Counted from the first letter of the stretch, positions 7,200-16,975 are shown. The stretch is 64,000 bases of DNA from Neisseria polysaccharea ATCC 43768 (GCA_000176735.1 ADBE01000112.1:62001-126000); one strand, 5' to 3'. Program-made: numbers and translations. Notes: generated by a model from the sequence alone, not told the origin.

Positions 7200-9626
7200 T
7201 TAGGTTATTTTGTGGTCGGTGTGCAAGTTTTTATTTGTTTTTTCTGTTGTTTTGTCTGCCGCAAGGTTCAGATATGCGCGGTACAGGTTTTTTTCGGTGT
7301 CCGATTCCTTGAGGGTAAATCCTGATTTTTCAGCAAGTTTGATCATAGGGGTATTGGTTTTGAGAATGTCGGCACTCATAGTCCGGTAGCCTTGTTGTGT
7401 TGCGGTATGGATGGCGAGGTTCATCATTTTCTGTGCCAGTCCGCTGCCGCGCATATGTTCCGCCAGTGTGATGCCGAATTCGCATTCGTTGCGGTTCAGG
7501 CGGCTGTGGCGGACGACGGCGACGATGTTGCTGTCGGCATCCTTTGCCGTCCATGCGGCTTCACAGTGGTAATCGGGGTTGCACAGGCGTGCCAACGTGG
7601 CTGCGGGCAGTTCGTTGGTGTGGGTCATGAAGCGTGTGTACCGTGCTTCGGGGCTGAGGCTGCGGACGAACTGCTGTTTGGCTTCTGCGTCTTCGGGTAA
7701 AAGGGGGGTAATGGTAACGGTCGTGTTGTTTTTTAGGGACAGTGTTTTGGGGTGTGCTGCGGGATAGGGGGTAAGTACGTTGGGTACGGCTGCTCCGGTT
7801 TCGGTTTTGCTGCCGAGCAGTTCTGCGGCGGCTTCGCTTGTGTGGCGGAGAAATTCGGCGGCTGTCGGGTTTTTGTGTTTCAGGTATGCGGCGGCACTCT
7901 GCATTTTTGCGGCGGCATGTTCGAGGGTTTGGGCGGCTTTGCCTGTGTTCTTGCGTTTGGGCGTGTCGTGTGTTTCGGGTGTCTTTAAGAGGAAATCGCT
8001 GCTGTATTGTCCGCCGTTGAGGTTGAGGGTGATGCCGAGAATGTGTTGGCGGTATTCGGGAATGACGGTCAGTGTGTGCAGGAATTGGTCGAGGGTTTGT
8101 GTGTCGTCGAGTTCGGTAAAGTGGGCAAGGTGGCGGCTGTCGAGCGTGGTAAACGGCGGGAGTACGGCAGTGGTTTGTCCGTTGCAGCGTGCGGTCAGGA
8201 TGTCGCCATAGAGGGGGTGGCTGCCGAATTGGAATTGGACGGCGTTATGGGTAGTGTGCCGGTAGGGGGGGAGGTGCAGGGCTTCGGCGAGCAGGGAGGG
8301 GTTTGCCGCTGCAAGGGCTTTTTTGATGTTTTGGGGTTGCGGTGTTTTCAGACGGCATGGCTGCGGCGGTGCAATGTCGAGCTGTGCCTGTTTCAGGGCG
8401 GCGGCGGTGTTGCGGTAGGAAAGGGTGCGGATTGCCTGAGTGGGGGTATCGAAATGTGTTATGCCGTCTGAAAAGGGGCTGCTGACGAGCAGGGGTTTGG
8501 CGGTCTGTTCGGACAGGCGGATAAGGGCGCGTGTTGTTTTTTTGTAATCCTCGTGTCCGGAGGGACTGAGGATGGTTAGGACGGCTTGGGTGTCGGGGCG
8601 GGCAAGCTGACGTGAGGCGATGTCGTGGCAGATTGAGGGTGTGGGTGTGCCGGTCAGGTGTCCGTTGCGGATGTGATGGGGAAGGTTGGGAAAGTGGAGG
8701 GCGAGGTTTTTTGGCGCGTGCGCGTTCAGCCATTCGGCAGGCGTGTCGGACAGGATGTCGAGTCGGGACAGGGGTGGAAGGTCGGACAGTTGGGCGCGCA
8801 GTGCGGCTTCGAGGTCGTCGGCGTTGAAACTGATGAGGAAGTTGCAGTGTCGGGCGAGGCAGTGCAGTACGGCACGGTCGGTTTCTGTCGTGCGGCAGGT
8901 GATGTGGAGAATCAGCGGCGTATGGTGGGTAAATTGGCGGATTGCGCTGAACAGTTTGCGCTGATCCTCTTCAGGGTTGTAGTGTAGGACGGCGGTTTTG
9001 GTGTGCAGGCTGTGTCCGAAGCGGTTGAGCCAATCGGCGGATGTGATGGGGCTTATGCCGGGATGCAGGCTGATGTGGCGGGATGTGCCTTGATGGAGTT
9101 TGTTCAGGATGTTGTCGATTTGGCGGCTGACGGCGGCATTGCCGGTCAGTATGGCGGTATGGCCTGCGGCGTACCCGTCTTGGGTACTGATGTTGAGTCC
9201 GAGTGAGGGCAGTTGGATGCCTGCGATGGTGCAGGCGGTGATGTTGAGTCCGTTGCCGTGGTGTTTGCGGATGGCAGTTTCGGCGGTGTGCAGTTCTGCG
9301 GTAGACAGGCTGTCCCAGTCCTGTATGAGGATGATGTGTCGGAGCTGCTTTTTGCGGCAGGTTTTGAGGAGGGTGTCGTAACTGTCGGGTGGGGTGACGG
9401 CAATAATCAGGTCTGCACTGCCGGGGATTTTGTTGAGGCTGGTGTAGGCGGGAAGCCCGGCTATGGTGTGGTGGCGCGGGTTTACGGGGGTGATTTTTCC
9501 TTGAAAGGGCGTACTCAGCAGGTTGCTGAGTACACGTTCGCCCAGGCTGTACGGTTGTTCGCTCGCGCCTATCAGGATAATGTGGTTGGGCATGAAGAAG
9601 TAGCCCGGATCGGTTTGTGCCGACAT
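7200..9626 (-). CDS. PatZ/Pka-like protein acetyltransferase (acyl-CoA-synthetase-like region plus GNAT domain)
   Basis: About 808 residues. The N-terminal CoA-binding Rossmann domain ([22 protein letters not shown]) and a succinyl-CoA-ligase-like region are followed by a shortened, degenerate ATP-grasp-like segment (around [16 protein letters not shown]). The last 160 residues are a GNAT domain with [10 protein letters not shown] and the acetyl-CoA loop [12 protein letters not shown]. Homologues acetylate lysines, classically of acetyl-CoA synthetase. The ATG at 9626 is chosen for its AAAGGAA site; the frame is open 28 codons further up only through DUS sequence. It is shorter than E. coli PatZ (886 residues). 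It may be co-transcribed into rpsP, 44 bp downstream. Confidence 0.8.
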
Positions 9627-9709
9627 GATATATTCCTTTGCGGACGGTATGTGCGTGATTGTTGGAGATGCACCCGCTGTGTGTTTGTTTTGGGGTAACT
9701 GTTTGTGCA

Positions 9710-9738
9710 ATGCCGTCTGAAGCCGGTTCAGACGGCAT
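9710..9738 (-). terminator. Paired-DUS terminator after misS
   Basis: Inverted AT-DUS with a short GCCGG-containing loop immediately downstream of the misS stop. Confidence 0.8.
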
Positions 9739-9743
9739 TATGG

Positions 9744-11150
9744 TCAGTTCGCACTTTTTTCTGTTTTGGAACCGGTTTTTTTCTTGGGCAGGATAAAGCG
9801 CATCCGCAGACCGTTCGGTTTGATGTTTTCGGCGATGATTTTGCCGCAGTGCTGCTCGATGATGTGTTGTGTCAGGGCAAGTCCAAGCCCTGTTCCGGGT
9901 TTGTTGGCACTGGAGTCTGCACGGTAGAAAGCGGTGAAGATGTGCGGGAGCTGCATTTCGTCCACGCCGGGACCGTTGTCGGTAACGTCGATTATCCAGT
10001 GTTTGTGGTCTTGTCCGATGTTGATCAGGATGGTGCTGCCTTCGGGACTGTAGTTGACGGCGTTGCGGATGACGTTGTCGAAGGCGCGGTACAGGTAGCT
10101 TTCGTTGGCAAGGATGGTTGTATTTTTGGGGATTTTTCCGTCGACGGACAGGGCGACCGTCTGTCCGTTCTTTTGGGCGATACTTTGGTTGTCTTCTACC
10201 AGGTTGCCTAGAAAGGGCAGGAGTTTCAGGCTTTCTTTTTCCAAAGCCATATTGGAGGTTTCGAGGCGGGACAGGGTTAACAGTTCCCCGACCAGCGTAT
10301 CCATGCGGGTCAGTTCGCCTTCCAGCCGTTTGAGATATTGTTCCTGTTTTTGGGGCTGTGCCTGAATCAGTCCGACAATTGCCTGCATACGGGCAAGCGG
10401 GGAGCGCATTTCGTGGGAAACGTGGTGGAGCAGGTGGCGTTCTTTGGCAACAAGTTTTTCGAGTTTTTCCGCCATTTTGTCGAATTGGATGGCAAGATGG
10501 GACAATTCGTCGTCGCGGTCGTCGACCTGTTGGGAGATGCGGGTTTCAAGTTCTCCGTTTGCCACCCTGTCCATGCCGTTGCCTAAGATTCTGATGGGTT
10601 TGGCAATGTTGCCGGCAAGGATATATGCCATCAGCAGTCCGACGATGATGATGAAGGAGAGGATGATGAATTCGTGCCAAATCGGGGCAAGCGGCAGGCC
10701 CGGGATAAGCAGCGGGCTGGGCAGGCGTTGTGCCTGGCGGTTGTCCCAGCCTTTAATGAAGAACAGGTATTCTTCGCCGAAACGGTCGTATTCGATGCGG
10801 ACAAGGTTGGAGTGGGGGTTGTTGGCGGCAAACAGCCGGGCGCGTTCTATGGTGTAATTGTCGATATAGCGGTTTAAGATGTCTTTTTTCTCGTCGCCCT
10901 GTATGACGTAAACGGCGGATGAGACGGGGCTGTCTTTCCATTCGGTCAGGATTTCGCGCGCGCCGTTGTCGCCCCGTGTCTTGAATGCGGAAATAATGCT
11001 GCCCATCAATGTGGTTTCGATGGTGCGGCGTTGGTTGAACTGGTTTTCGGCAAGGGTGTTCTGCACCAGCCAAAAAGAAAAACTCGCCACAAAGATTGCG
11101 CAGACGATAACCGCGCAAAATGTGGCGAAAATGCGTTGGAACAGTTTCAT
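9744..11150 (-). CDS. misS: Sensor histidine kinase MisS (CpxA/PhoQ-like)
   Basis: A 468-residue inner-membrane kinase: TM1 about 8-30, a periplasmic sensor of about 125 residues, TM2 about 161-180, HAMP (NIAKPIRILGNGMDRVANGELE), a HisKA domain with phospho-acceptor His246 in HHVSHEMRSPLARM, and a HATPase with N-box DNVIRNAVNYSP, G1 DVTDNGPGV and G2 GTGLGLAL. With MisR it forms the best-studied meningococcal two-component system, reported to control envelope and lipooligosaccharide modification. It starts 12 bp after misR. Confidence 0.93.
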   Translation of the reverse strand: MKLFQRIFATFCAVIVCAIFVASFSFWLVQNTLAENQFNQRRTIETTLMGSIISAFKTRGDNGAREILTEWKDSPVSSAVYVIQGDEKKDILNRYIDNYTIERARLFAANNPHSNLVRIEYDRFGEEYLFFIKGWDNRQAQRLPSPLLIPGLPLAPIWHEFIILSFIIIVGLLMAYILAGNIAKPIRILGNGMDRVANGELETRISQQVDDRDDELSHLAIQFDKMAEKLEKLVAKERHLLHHVSHEMRSPLARMQAIVGLIQAQPQKQEQYLKRLEGELTRMDTLVGELLTLSRLETSNMALEKESLKLLPFLGNLVEDNQSIAQKNGQTVALSVDGKIPKNTTILANESYLYRAFDNVIRNAVNYSPEGSTILINIGQDHKHWIIDVTDNGPGVDEMQLPHIFTAFYRADSSANKPGTGLGLALTQHIIEQHCGKIIAENIKPNGLRMRFILPKKKTGSKTEKSAN

Positions 11151-11162
11151 TTGCCCGCTGCT

Positions 11163-11840
11163 TCAGTTTTTGACAAACAGGTAGCCCAAGCCGCGTACGG
11201 TTTGAATCAGGGAGGCATCGCCCAACTTGTGGCGGATGCTGGAGATGTGTACGTCGATACTGCGGTCGAATTTTGCCAGCTTGCGGTCGAGTGCTTCGAC
11301 GGACAGGGTTTCTTTGCTGACTACCTGTCCGGCATGGCGCATCAGGACTTCGAGCAGGTTGAATTCGGTGCTGGTCAGTTCGAGCGGAGTGTCTTTGACG
11401 GATGCCTGGCGTTTGGCGGGGTACAGGACGACATCGCTGACGGAGATGCTGTTGGGTGCGTTGTTCTGTTCGCCGCTGTGTTGTGCGCGACGCAGGATGG
11501 CATTGATGCGTGCCAGGAGTTCGCGTGGTGTGCAGGGTTTGGGGACATAGTCGTCCGCACCCATTTCCAAGCCGATGATTCGGTCGATGTCGTCGCCTTT
11601 GGCGGTCAGCATGATGATGGGGACGGTGCTTTGGGCGCGTACGTTTTTCAAGACATCCAAGCCGTTCATTTTGGGCATCATGGAATCCAATACGACTACA
11701 TCGTATTGCCCGCTCAGGATTTCCTGTACGCCTGCTTCCCCGTCGGGAACGCTGTGGACGTTCAGACCTTCGGCGTTCAGGTATTCGGTCAGCAGTTCGG
11801 TCAGCAGTGCGTCGTCGTCTACGAGTAATACGCGGCTCAT
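11163..11840 (-). CDS. misR: Response regulator MisR (OmpR family)
   Basis: A 225-residue regulator. The receiver domain has the acidic pocket VDDD (about 8-10), phospho-acceptor Asp52 in VVLDSMMPKMNG and Lys in MLTAKGDD. The C-terminal winged helix contains LTSTEFNLLEVLMRHAGQVVS and the wing VRGLGYLF. The ATG at 11840 follows AAGGAAA; the frame open upstream lacks similarity. It is first in misR-misS. Confidence 0.95.
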   Translation of the reverse strand: MSRVLLVDDDALLTELLTEYLNAEGLNVHSVPDGEAGVQEILSGQYDVVVLDSMMPKMNGLDVLKNVRAQSTVPIIMLTAKGDDIDRIIGLEMGADDYVPKPCTPRELLARINAILRRAQHSGEQNNAPNSISVSDVVLYPAKRQASVKDTPLELTSTEFNLLEVLMRHAGQVVSKETLSVEALDRKLAKFDRSIDVHISSIRHKLGDASLIQTVRGLGYLFVKN

Positions 11841-12029
11841 GGTGTTTCCTTTTCCGTGGTGGTATGCGCCCGCCGGGTTTGGGACGGGCATGAAACAAGT
11901 GTTTAACGGTTTATCTTAACACGGCTGCAATGTTTTTTGATAGCGTATTTTTCTGCGTGTTTGCTGTTTTTTGCAATGCTTTGCAAGGGTCTTTATATTC
12001 CAGACGGCATGCGCATCCGCCGGCGCGGG

Positions 12030-13844
12030 TCATTTGCAGGGTTTTGCTTCCGGATGACCGGGCGCGGCGGCGAAGGCTTTGCAGTCTTTGAGCAGTTCGG
12101 GCAACAGCGGCGCCCATACGGGCAGTTTGCGGATTTCGTCGGCGTATCGGGGCATCAGGTAGGGGTAATAGGACTGCGTCGCCCGCATCCATTGTTTTGC
12201 TTCTGCAACTTTGCCTTGCCGCATCAGGTAGAGGGCGATGCGGTAGGTGGCGGAGTAGGGGCGGTATTTTAGTGCTTTGAGGGTTGCTTCTTCCGCCCAA
12301 GTCTGGGTTTCGGGGTATTCCGGCAGGGCGAAGTTTACGAGGGAGAAGTCGGCATAAAAGGACAGCATCGGACTGTTTGCGGAAATATAGCGCAGTTCGT
12401 TGATTTTCCGGTTGAGGGTTTTGGCACTGTCGTCAGTGGCGGGGGAAAAGGCGTTAACCATCCGGGTGTATGTCCAGTCCAAGTGCAGCAATCCTGCGAA
12501 TATGGCGGCGGAGGCGGTCAGTATGCCGAGATTGGCGGCTTTTTTGAAGGCGATGCCGTCTGAAGCCTCTGCGGGGGACAGAAAGAGCATCAGTCCGAAG
12601 GGGATGAGGAAATAGACATACCACAAAGGATATTCGAGCATACTGTGGCACATACTGACGGCAAGTGTGCAGATCAGGAAAAGCGATGCGGGGGTCAGGG
12701 GGCGTTTCAGCAGCCCGGCAATGCCCGTCAGCAGGGTTGCGGCAACCAGAAGCGTGCCGCTGATCCCCATCTCTGCAAGGAGTTGGAGAACGATGTTGTG
12801 GGAATGGGTGAACAAGTTGCTGAGGAGGTTGTCGTGTATGTTGTGCTGTTCGGCATTGATGAGGAAGGTTTGTTGGGCAAAACTGTTCCAGCCGTGCCCG
12901 AATATCGGGGCGGACTGGAAGGCGGCAAGGGCTTTATTCCATTCGATTTGGCGCGGCAAGTCTGTGAAACCGCCGTTGGCGACGCGTTCGACGGCAGTTT
13001 CGTAGCGGATGCCGGTAAAGGTTTCCAGAATGGTGTTCATGGAAAATTGGAACAGCGCGGTAAGGAATACGGCTGCGGCTATGCCGAGCATCGTCCGCCT
13101 GTTGGATTTGTCCGAACGGAAATACCAGAAGGGAAGGATGAGGGCGATGGCGGCTATGTAGGTCAAGATGGTGCGCGAATTGACCAAACCTAAAACGGCG
13201 GTCTGCATAATCAGGCAGATTGTGCCGAGGGCGGCGGGGATTTTTCGTTGTCCGTTGAGGTAGGCGGCGGCGAGTATGCCCCACATCAGGTAGTGTCCGA
13301 GGTTGTTGCGCTGCCCGATGTGTCCGATTACGCCTTGCCCGCTGTAAACAATGATGTTTTGAAGCAGGGGGGTATTTTCCCAGCCGGCAAACTGGATGAC
13401 GACGATGCAGGATTGAAGCAGGGAGCCGATAAGCAGGGACCAGGCAAACAGGGTAACGATGCGTTCTTGTCCGAAGTGTGCGACCAAGCTCCGGCAGGCC
13501 CACGCGCTGACGGCGAGCAAGATGAAAATCCAAGAGACGATGTCGTTCATTCCGGGGTAAATCAGGTTCATCAGGCGAGCCTGAAGATACCAAAACGCCG
13601 CCATTGCAAACAGAAGGAAGCTGATGGGTGGGATTTTGACATCAAACAGCTTTTTTCCTGCCGTGAGGAACAACAGGACAATCAGGCCGGCTGCGGCTGC
13701 GGCATCGTGGTAAAAGTCGGGCGACGGTTGCAGCCTGAGCGCGAAGGTAAAGGGGACGATGCCTATCCAAAGGAAGCAGGGCAGGATGTAAATCGGCAGT
13801 TTGGCGGCGGGGCGCGCGCCGGATACGGTCGTTTCAGCGGGCAT
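12030..13844 (-). CDS. pglL: Pilin O-linked oligosaccharyltransferase PglL
   Basis: A 604-residue inner-membrane protein with about ten or more helices. It transfers undecaprenyl-linked glycans to serine of PilE and other periplasmic proteins. It shows the Wzy_C/PglL features: the periplasmic loop with GQRNNLGHYLMWG, VNSRTIL, and the segment FGHGWNSFAQQTFL followed by THSHNIVLQLLAEMG, whose histidine is required in the family. The C-terminal periplasmic tail has TPR-like helices. The start at 13844 (MPAETTVSG) overlaps the upstream gene by 11 bp. The internal SPAEASDGIAF is coding DUS sequence. It acts in the same pathway as pglE at 37.6 kb. Confidence 0.9.
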   Translation of the reverse strand: MPAETTVSGARPAAKLPIYILPCFLWIGIVPFTFALRLQPSPDFYHDAAAAAGLIVLLFLTAGKKLFDVKIPPISFLLFAMAAFWYLQARLMNLIYPGMNDIVSWIFILLAVSAWACRSLVAHFGQERIVTLFAWSLLIGSLLQSCIVVIQFAGWENTPLLQNIIVYSGQGVIGHIGQRNNLGHYLMWGILAAAYLNGQRKIPAALGTICLIMQTAVLGLVNSRTILTYIAAIALILPFWYFRSDKSNRRTMLGIAAAVFLTALFQFSMNTILETFTGIRYETAVERVANGGFTDLPRQIEWNKALAAFQSAPIFGHGWNSFAQQTFLINAEQHNIHDNLLSNLFTHSHNIVLQLLAEMGISGTLLVAATLLTGIAGLLKRPLTPASLFLICTLAVSMCHSMLEYPLWYVYFLIPFGLMLFLSPAEASDGIAFKKAANLGILTASAAIFAGLLHLDWTYTRMVNAFSPATDDSAKTLNRKINELRYISANSPMLSFYADFSLVNFALPEYPETQTWAEEATLKALKYRPYSATYRIALYLMRQGKVAEAKQWMRATQSYYPYLMPRYADEIRKLPVWAPLLPELLKDCKAFAAAPGHPEAKPCK

Positions 13845-14187
13845 TGTTTGTTTCCTTGTATTGTTTGACGAACGACAGGCAGGATATGAAGAAGATGATG
13901 CTGAATACTGCGGAAAGCGCGGCGCAAATTTGTTCTGCCGGATAGGCGTCGAACAGGCGCATGACGGCTTCGGCAAAATAAATCAGAATCAACATGGAGC
14001 TGTATTGGTAGGTGTAGATGTTCTTTTTGAGAATACCCGAAAGCGGCAGGCAGAGGGGCAGGGTTTTGAGCGCAAGCCACGAGCCGCCCGGGCGCAACGG
14101 TGCAATCCACAGTTCCCAGGAAAGGGACAGGATTATCAGTGCGATCAGGCTGAAAGAGGCAAGGAGGTAAGCGGTTTGTCTGTTCAC
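13834..14187 (-). CDS. DUF2069-type small membrane protein
   Basis: A 117-residue integral membrane protein with four predicted helices (residues about 5-27, 38-55, 60-80, 88-108), consistent with the DUF2069 family of unknown function. It lies between maf and pglL and overlaps the pglL start by 11 bp, so the three genes are probably one transcript. Confidence 0.7.
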   Translation of the reverse strand: MNRQTAYLLASFSLIALIILSLSWELWIAPLRPGGSWLALKTLPLCLPLSGILKKNIYTYQYSSMLILIYFAEAVMRLFDAYPAEQICAALSAVFSIIFFISCLSFVKQYKETNNAR

Positions 14188-14195
14188 GGCGGTCT

Positions 14196-14803
14196 TTACG
14201 GTTTAAGGGCGGACAAGGGGGAGCGGTATCCCAAATCCTGCAACATCGAAACGGTTTCATAAACGGGCAGTCCCATAATGCCGCTGAAGCTGCCTTCGAT
14301 AGATTGGATAAAGATGCCGCCTATGCCTTGTACGGCGTAGGCACCGGCTTTGTCCATCGGTTCGCCGCTTTGCACATAGGCGGAAATTTCTTCCGAACTC
14401 AGGGGCTTGAAAACGACGCGGTTGGTTTGGACGCGGTTTTCCGCATTGCCGCGATAACGGATGCAGACGGCAGTCAGGACGGTATGTTGTTTGCCGGACA
14501 ATCGGTTTAAAAATTCGATTGCTTCGGCTTGGGAGTGGGGTTTGCCCAATATAATGCCGTCTGAAACGACGCAGGTGTCGGCGGTAATCAGGGGGAAATC
14601 GGGCATTGTGCCGTTGGTTTCGCAAAAGAGGGTCAGGGCGGTTCGGTTTTTTCTTCTGCCATCCTTTGAACGTAACGGGCAGGGTCTTCGTTCTGTCTGA
14701 CCGTTTCATCGATGTCGGCAGGCAGCTTGACGACCCGATAGCCCAACTGCGTCAGGATTTCCATTCTGCGTGGGCTGTTTGAACCTAAATAGAGGGTATT
14801 CAA
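14196..14803 (-). pseudogene. maf: Maf-like nucleotide pyrophosphatase, frameshifted
   Basis: From the TTG at 14803 (AAGGAA five bases upstream) translation gives NTLYLGSNSPRRMEILTQLG, the Maf signature, then DIDETV and YVQRMAEEK, and stops near 14639. The second frame resumes as RTALTLFCETN, then LITADTCVV, NRLSGKQHTV and GAYAVQGIGG to the stop at 14196. One extra T in the T6 run at 14647-14652 (plus strand) would restore a 202-residue protein of normal Maf length. Maf enzymes hydrolyse non-canonical or modified nucleotides (dTTP/UTP, m7GTP). As it stands the gene is broken, unless the base is a sequencing undercall. Confidence 0.8.
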
Positions 14804-14838
14804 AGGTATTCCTTAATCTGTGGCGGTATGAGGTGGGG

Positions 14839-14851
14839 TTTCAGACGGCAT
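14839..14851. other. Single DUS after tatC
   Basis: An unpaired AT-DUS (TTCAGACGGCAT on plus) lies 5 bp beyond the tatC stop. Confidence 0.9.
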
Positions 14852-14855
14852 AAGG

Positions 14856-15626
14856 TCAGGCTTCTGCCGGAGGCTGTATGTCGCCATCCTGTTCTGAGCG
14901 TGGCGTGAAAAAGCGTCCGAACCAAATACCTGCTTCGTATAAGAGAATCAGCGGAATGGCAAGCAGGGTTTGTGAAATCACATCGGGCGGTGTGATGACT
15001 GCGGCAATGACAAACGCACCGACAATCACATAGGGTCGGGCGTGTTTGAGCTGTCCGGTTGTTACCACGCCGATTTTGGTTAACAGGATAACGACGATGG
15101 GAACTTCAAAGGTTGTGCCGAACGCAACGAACATGCCTAAGATAAAAGACAGGTATTTGTCGATGTCTGTCGCCATATTGACGCCGACAGGGGTAACGCC
15201 GGCAAGGAATTTGAAAATGACGGGGAAAACCAGAAAGTAGGCAAATGCCATGCCGATGAAAAACAGGCTGACGCTGGAGAGGACGAGCGGCGTAATCAGG
15301 CGTTTTTCGTTTTGGTAGAGTGCGGGCGCGACGAATGCCCAGATTTGGTAGAGCGTATGCGGCAGTGAAACCAAAAACGCCGCCATCAGGGTAACTTTGA
15401 CCGGAACGAAAAACGGTGCGATGACATCGGTCGCAATCATGCTGGTGTCTTTTGGCAGGTTTGCCATCAGCGGGTCGGCGATAAAAGTATAGAGTTGTTG
15501 GGCAAACGGCATCATGCCGAAAAAGCAGACGAGAATGCCGACAACCATCCACATCAGGCGGCGGCGCAGCTCGATGAGATGCTCGACAAGCGGTTGGACG
15601 GTTTGTTCGTTTTGTGTTTCGGACAC
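14856..15626 (-). CDS. tatC: Twin-arginine translocase subunit TatC
   Basis: A 256-residue six-helix inner-membrane protein that recognises twin-arginine signals of folded exported proteins. It has the cytoplasmic start LVEHLIELRRRL, then QIWAFVAPALYQNEK and FGTTFEVPIVVI, all family hallmarks. It is the last gene of tatA-tatB-tatC, 14 bp after tatB. Confidence 0.96.
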   Translation of the reverse strand: MSETQNEQTVQPLVEHLIELRRRLMWMVVGILVCFFGMMPFAQQLYTFIADPLMANLPKDTSMIATDVIAPFFVPVKVTLMAAFLVSLPHTLYQIWAFVAPALYQNEKRLITPLVLSSVSLFFIGMAFAYFLVFPVIFKFLAGVTPVGVNMATDIDKYLSFILGMFVAFGTTFEVPIVVILLTKIGVVTTGQLKHARPYVIVGAFVIAAVITPPDVISQTLLAIPLILLYEAGIWFGRFFTPRSEQDGDIQPPAEA

Positions 15627-15640
15627 CGGATTTGCCCTCT

Positions 15641-16327
15641 TTATGATTTACGGACGCGCAATTTAGGTTTGGCGCGGGATTTAGGACGCAAATCGCGTTT
15701 GCGGCTTATTGCCTGTTTGCGCAGCGAAGTGGTGTGCGGAACAGGCGTTTCAACAGCAGTATCGATATAGCTGACTTCGACGGTCTGTACGACGGGTGCG
15801 GCGGCAGAAGCAGTCAGGTATTCCCGCCATGCGCGGTCTTTGTCGGTTTCCGCGGGTTCGGCTGTACTGCCGGTTTGCCTGTCGTCTCCAAGGGTTTCGG
15901 CGGAAGTATCGGAACGTTCAGACGGCATAACGTCGGAAATGCCGTCTGATAGGGTGTTTGCCGCATCGGGAAGCGGATTGCCGTTTTCATCGACACCGAA
16001 ATCGGCAGGCGTGCGCTGTTCGGGCAGTTTTTCCCAAGGCTTCAGACCGTCGGAAATGTCGTGCAGATTGCCTTCCATATCCGTACCGGTTTCTTTGAGG
16101 CTGTCTCGAACCTGAGCGGCGGCAGCTTCAAATTCCTGCTTTGCCTTGCGCAGTTCTTCCAGTTCGATTTGCGTGTCAAACTCTTGTTTGACGCTGCCGA
16201 CAAAGCGTTGCAATCTGCCGATGAGCCGTCCGGCGGTGCGGGCGGCCTCGGGCAGGCGTTCGGGGCCGAGGACAATCAGGGCGATAATGCCGACCAAAAT
16301 CAGCTCGCCCAAACCGAAATCAAACAT
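15641..16327 (-). CDS. tatB: Twin-arginine translocase subunit TatB
   Basis: A 228-residue protein: an N-terminal helix (MFDFGLGELILVGIIALIVL), a GPERLP hinge and an amphipathic helix, then a long acidic and basic tail of low complexity. The tail encodes two DUS in frame as SDGISDVMPSERSD. It works with TatC as the substrate receptor. It is 3 bp after tatA. Confidence 0.93.
   Translation of the reverse strand: MFDFGLGELILVGIIALIVLGPERLPEAARTAGRLIGRLQRFVGSVKQEFDTQIELEELRKAKQEFEAAAAQVRDSLKETGTDMEGNLHDISDGLKPWEKLPEQRTPADFGVDENGNPLPDAANTLSDGISDVMPSERSDTSAETLGDDRQTGSTAEPAETDKDRAWREYLTASAAAPVVQTVEVSYIDTAVETPVPHTTSLRKQAISRKRDLRPKSRAKPKLRVRKS
15917..15949. repeat. Inverted DUS pair inside tatB
   Basis: TTCAGACGGCAT and ATGCCGTCTGA face each other across 10 bases within the coding sequence. 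The pair looks like the DUS terminators elsewhere in the window but has no U-tract. Confidence 0.85.
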
Positions 16328-16330
16328 AAG

Positions 16331-16534
16331 TTATGCTTTGTCTTCGTCTTTTTTATGTTCGATTACGTCGTCTTTTCCGGCATCTTTGCCATCGGTGCCT
16401 TCGTTCAGCCCCTGTTTGAAGTCATGAACTGCGCCGCCGAGGTCTTTGCCGACGTTGCGCAGTTTTTTGGTGCCGAATATCAAAACGACGATAATCAGTA
16501 CGATAATCCAGTGCGTAAGAGAAAAACTGCCCAT
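16331..16534 (-). CDS. tatA: Twin-arginine translocase subunit TatA
   Basis: A 67-residue protein with one helix ([16 protein letters not shown]), the [17 protein letters not shown] amphipathic segment and a charged tail. It oligomerises to form the Tat conduit. It is first in tatABC. Confidence 0.95.
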   Translation of the reverse strand: MGSFSLTHWIIVLIIVVLIFGTKKLRNVGKDLGGAVHDFKQGLNEGTDGKDAGKDDVIEHKKDEDKA

Positions 16535-16580
16535 GATGTATCCTTAAGTAAGTATTAGGGGTTGATTGTGAAATAACGGT

Positions 16581-16904
16581 TTATACGGGTGTGCCCATGA
16601 TGTGTATATGCAGGTGGAAGACCTCTTGTCCGCCGCCTTTGCCAGTATTGATAAGGGTTTTGAAGCCGTCTGCCAGTCCTGCCGCTTTGGCGATTTCGGG
16701 AACTTTCAGCATCATTTTTCCCAAAAGGGGCTGATGTTCGGGAGCGGCGTGTGCCAACGAATCGAAATGGACTTTGGGAATCAGCAGCAGATGAACCGGA
16801 GCGGCGGGGTTGATGTCTTTGAAACAAACCATCTCCCCGTCTTCATAGACGGTTTGCGCCGGAATCTCTTTGGCAGCGATTTTGCAGAAAATACAGTTGT
16901 CCAT
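16581..16904 (-). CDS. hinT: HIT-family nucleotide hydrolase (HinT)
   Basis: A 107-residue histidine-triad protein that hydrolyses purine nucleoside phosphoramidates such as AMP-lysine. The catalytic triad HLHIHI is at residues 97-102, and CIFCKIAAKEIPA marks the N-terminus. The ATG at 16904 begins the family sequence; the upstream frame is intergenic. Confidence 0.93.
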   Translation of the reverse strand: MDNCIFCKIAAKEIPAQTVYEDGEMVCFKDINPAAPVHLLLIPKVHFDSLAHAAPEHQPLLGKMMLKVPEIAKAAGLADGFKTLINTGKGGGQEVFHLHIHIMGTPV

Positions 16905-16914
16905 AACGGCTCCG

Positions 16915-16942
16915 ATGCCGTCTGAAAAGCGGTCAGACGGAT
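16915..16942 (-). terminator. Imperfect paired-DUS terminator between hisE and hinT
   Basis: ATGCCGTCTGA faces TCAGACGGATT; the last bases of the second copy are altered. Confidence 0.5.
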
Positions 16943-16975
16943 TGAATGTGGGAAAGTGCGGATTGTAATATAAAT

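Noticed and set aside
10753-11898. 381-codon open frame on minus across misR and misS
   Set aside because: Arg/His/Pro-rich shadow frame with no domain; misR and misS explain the region.
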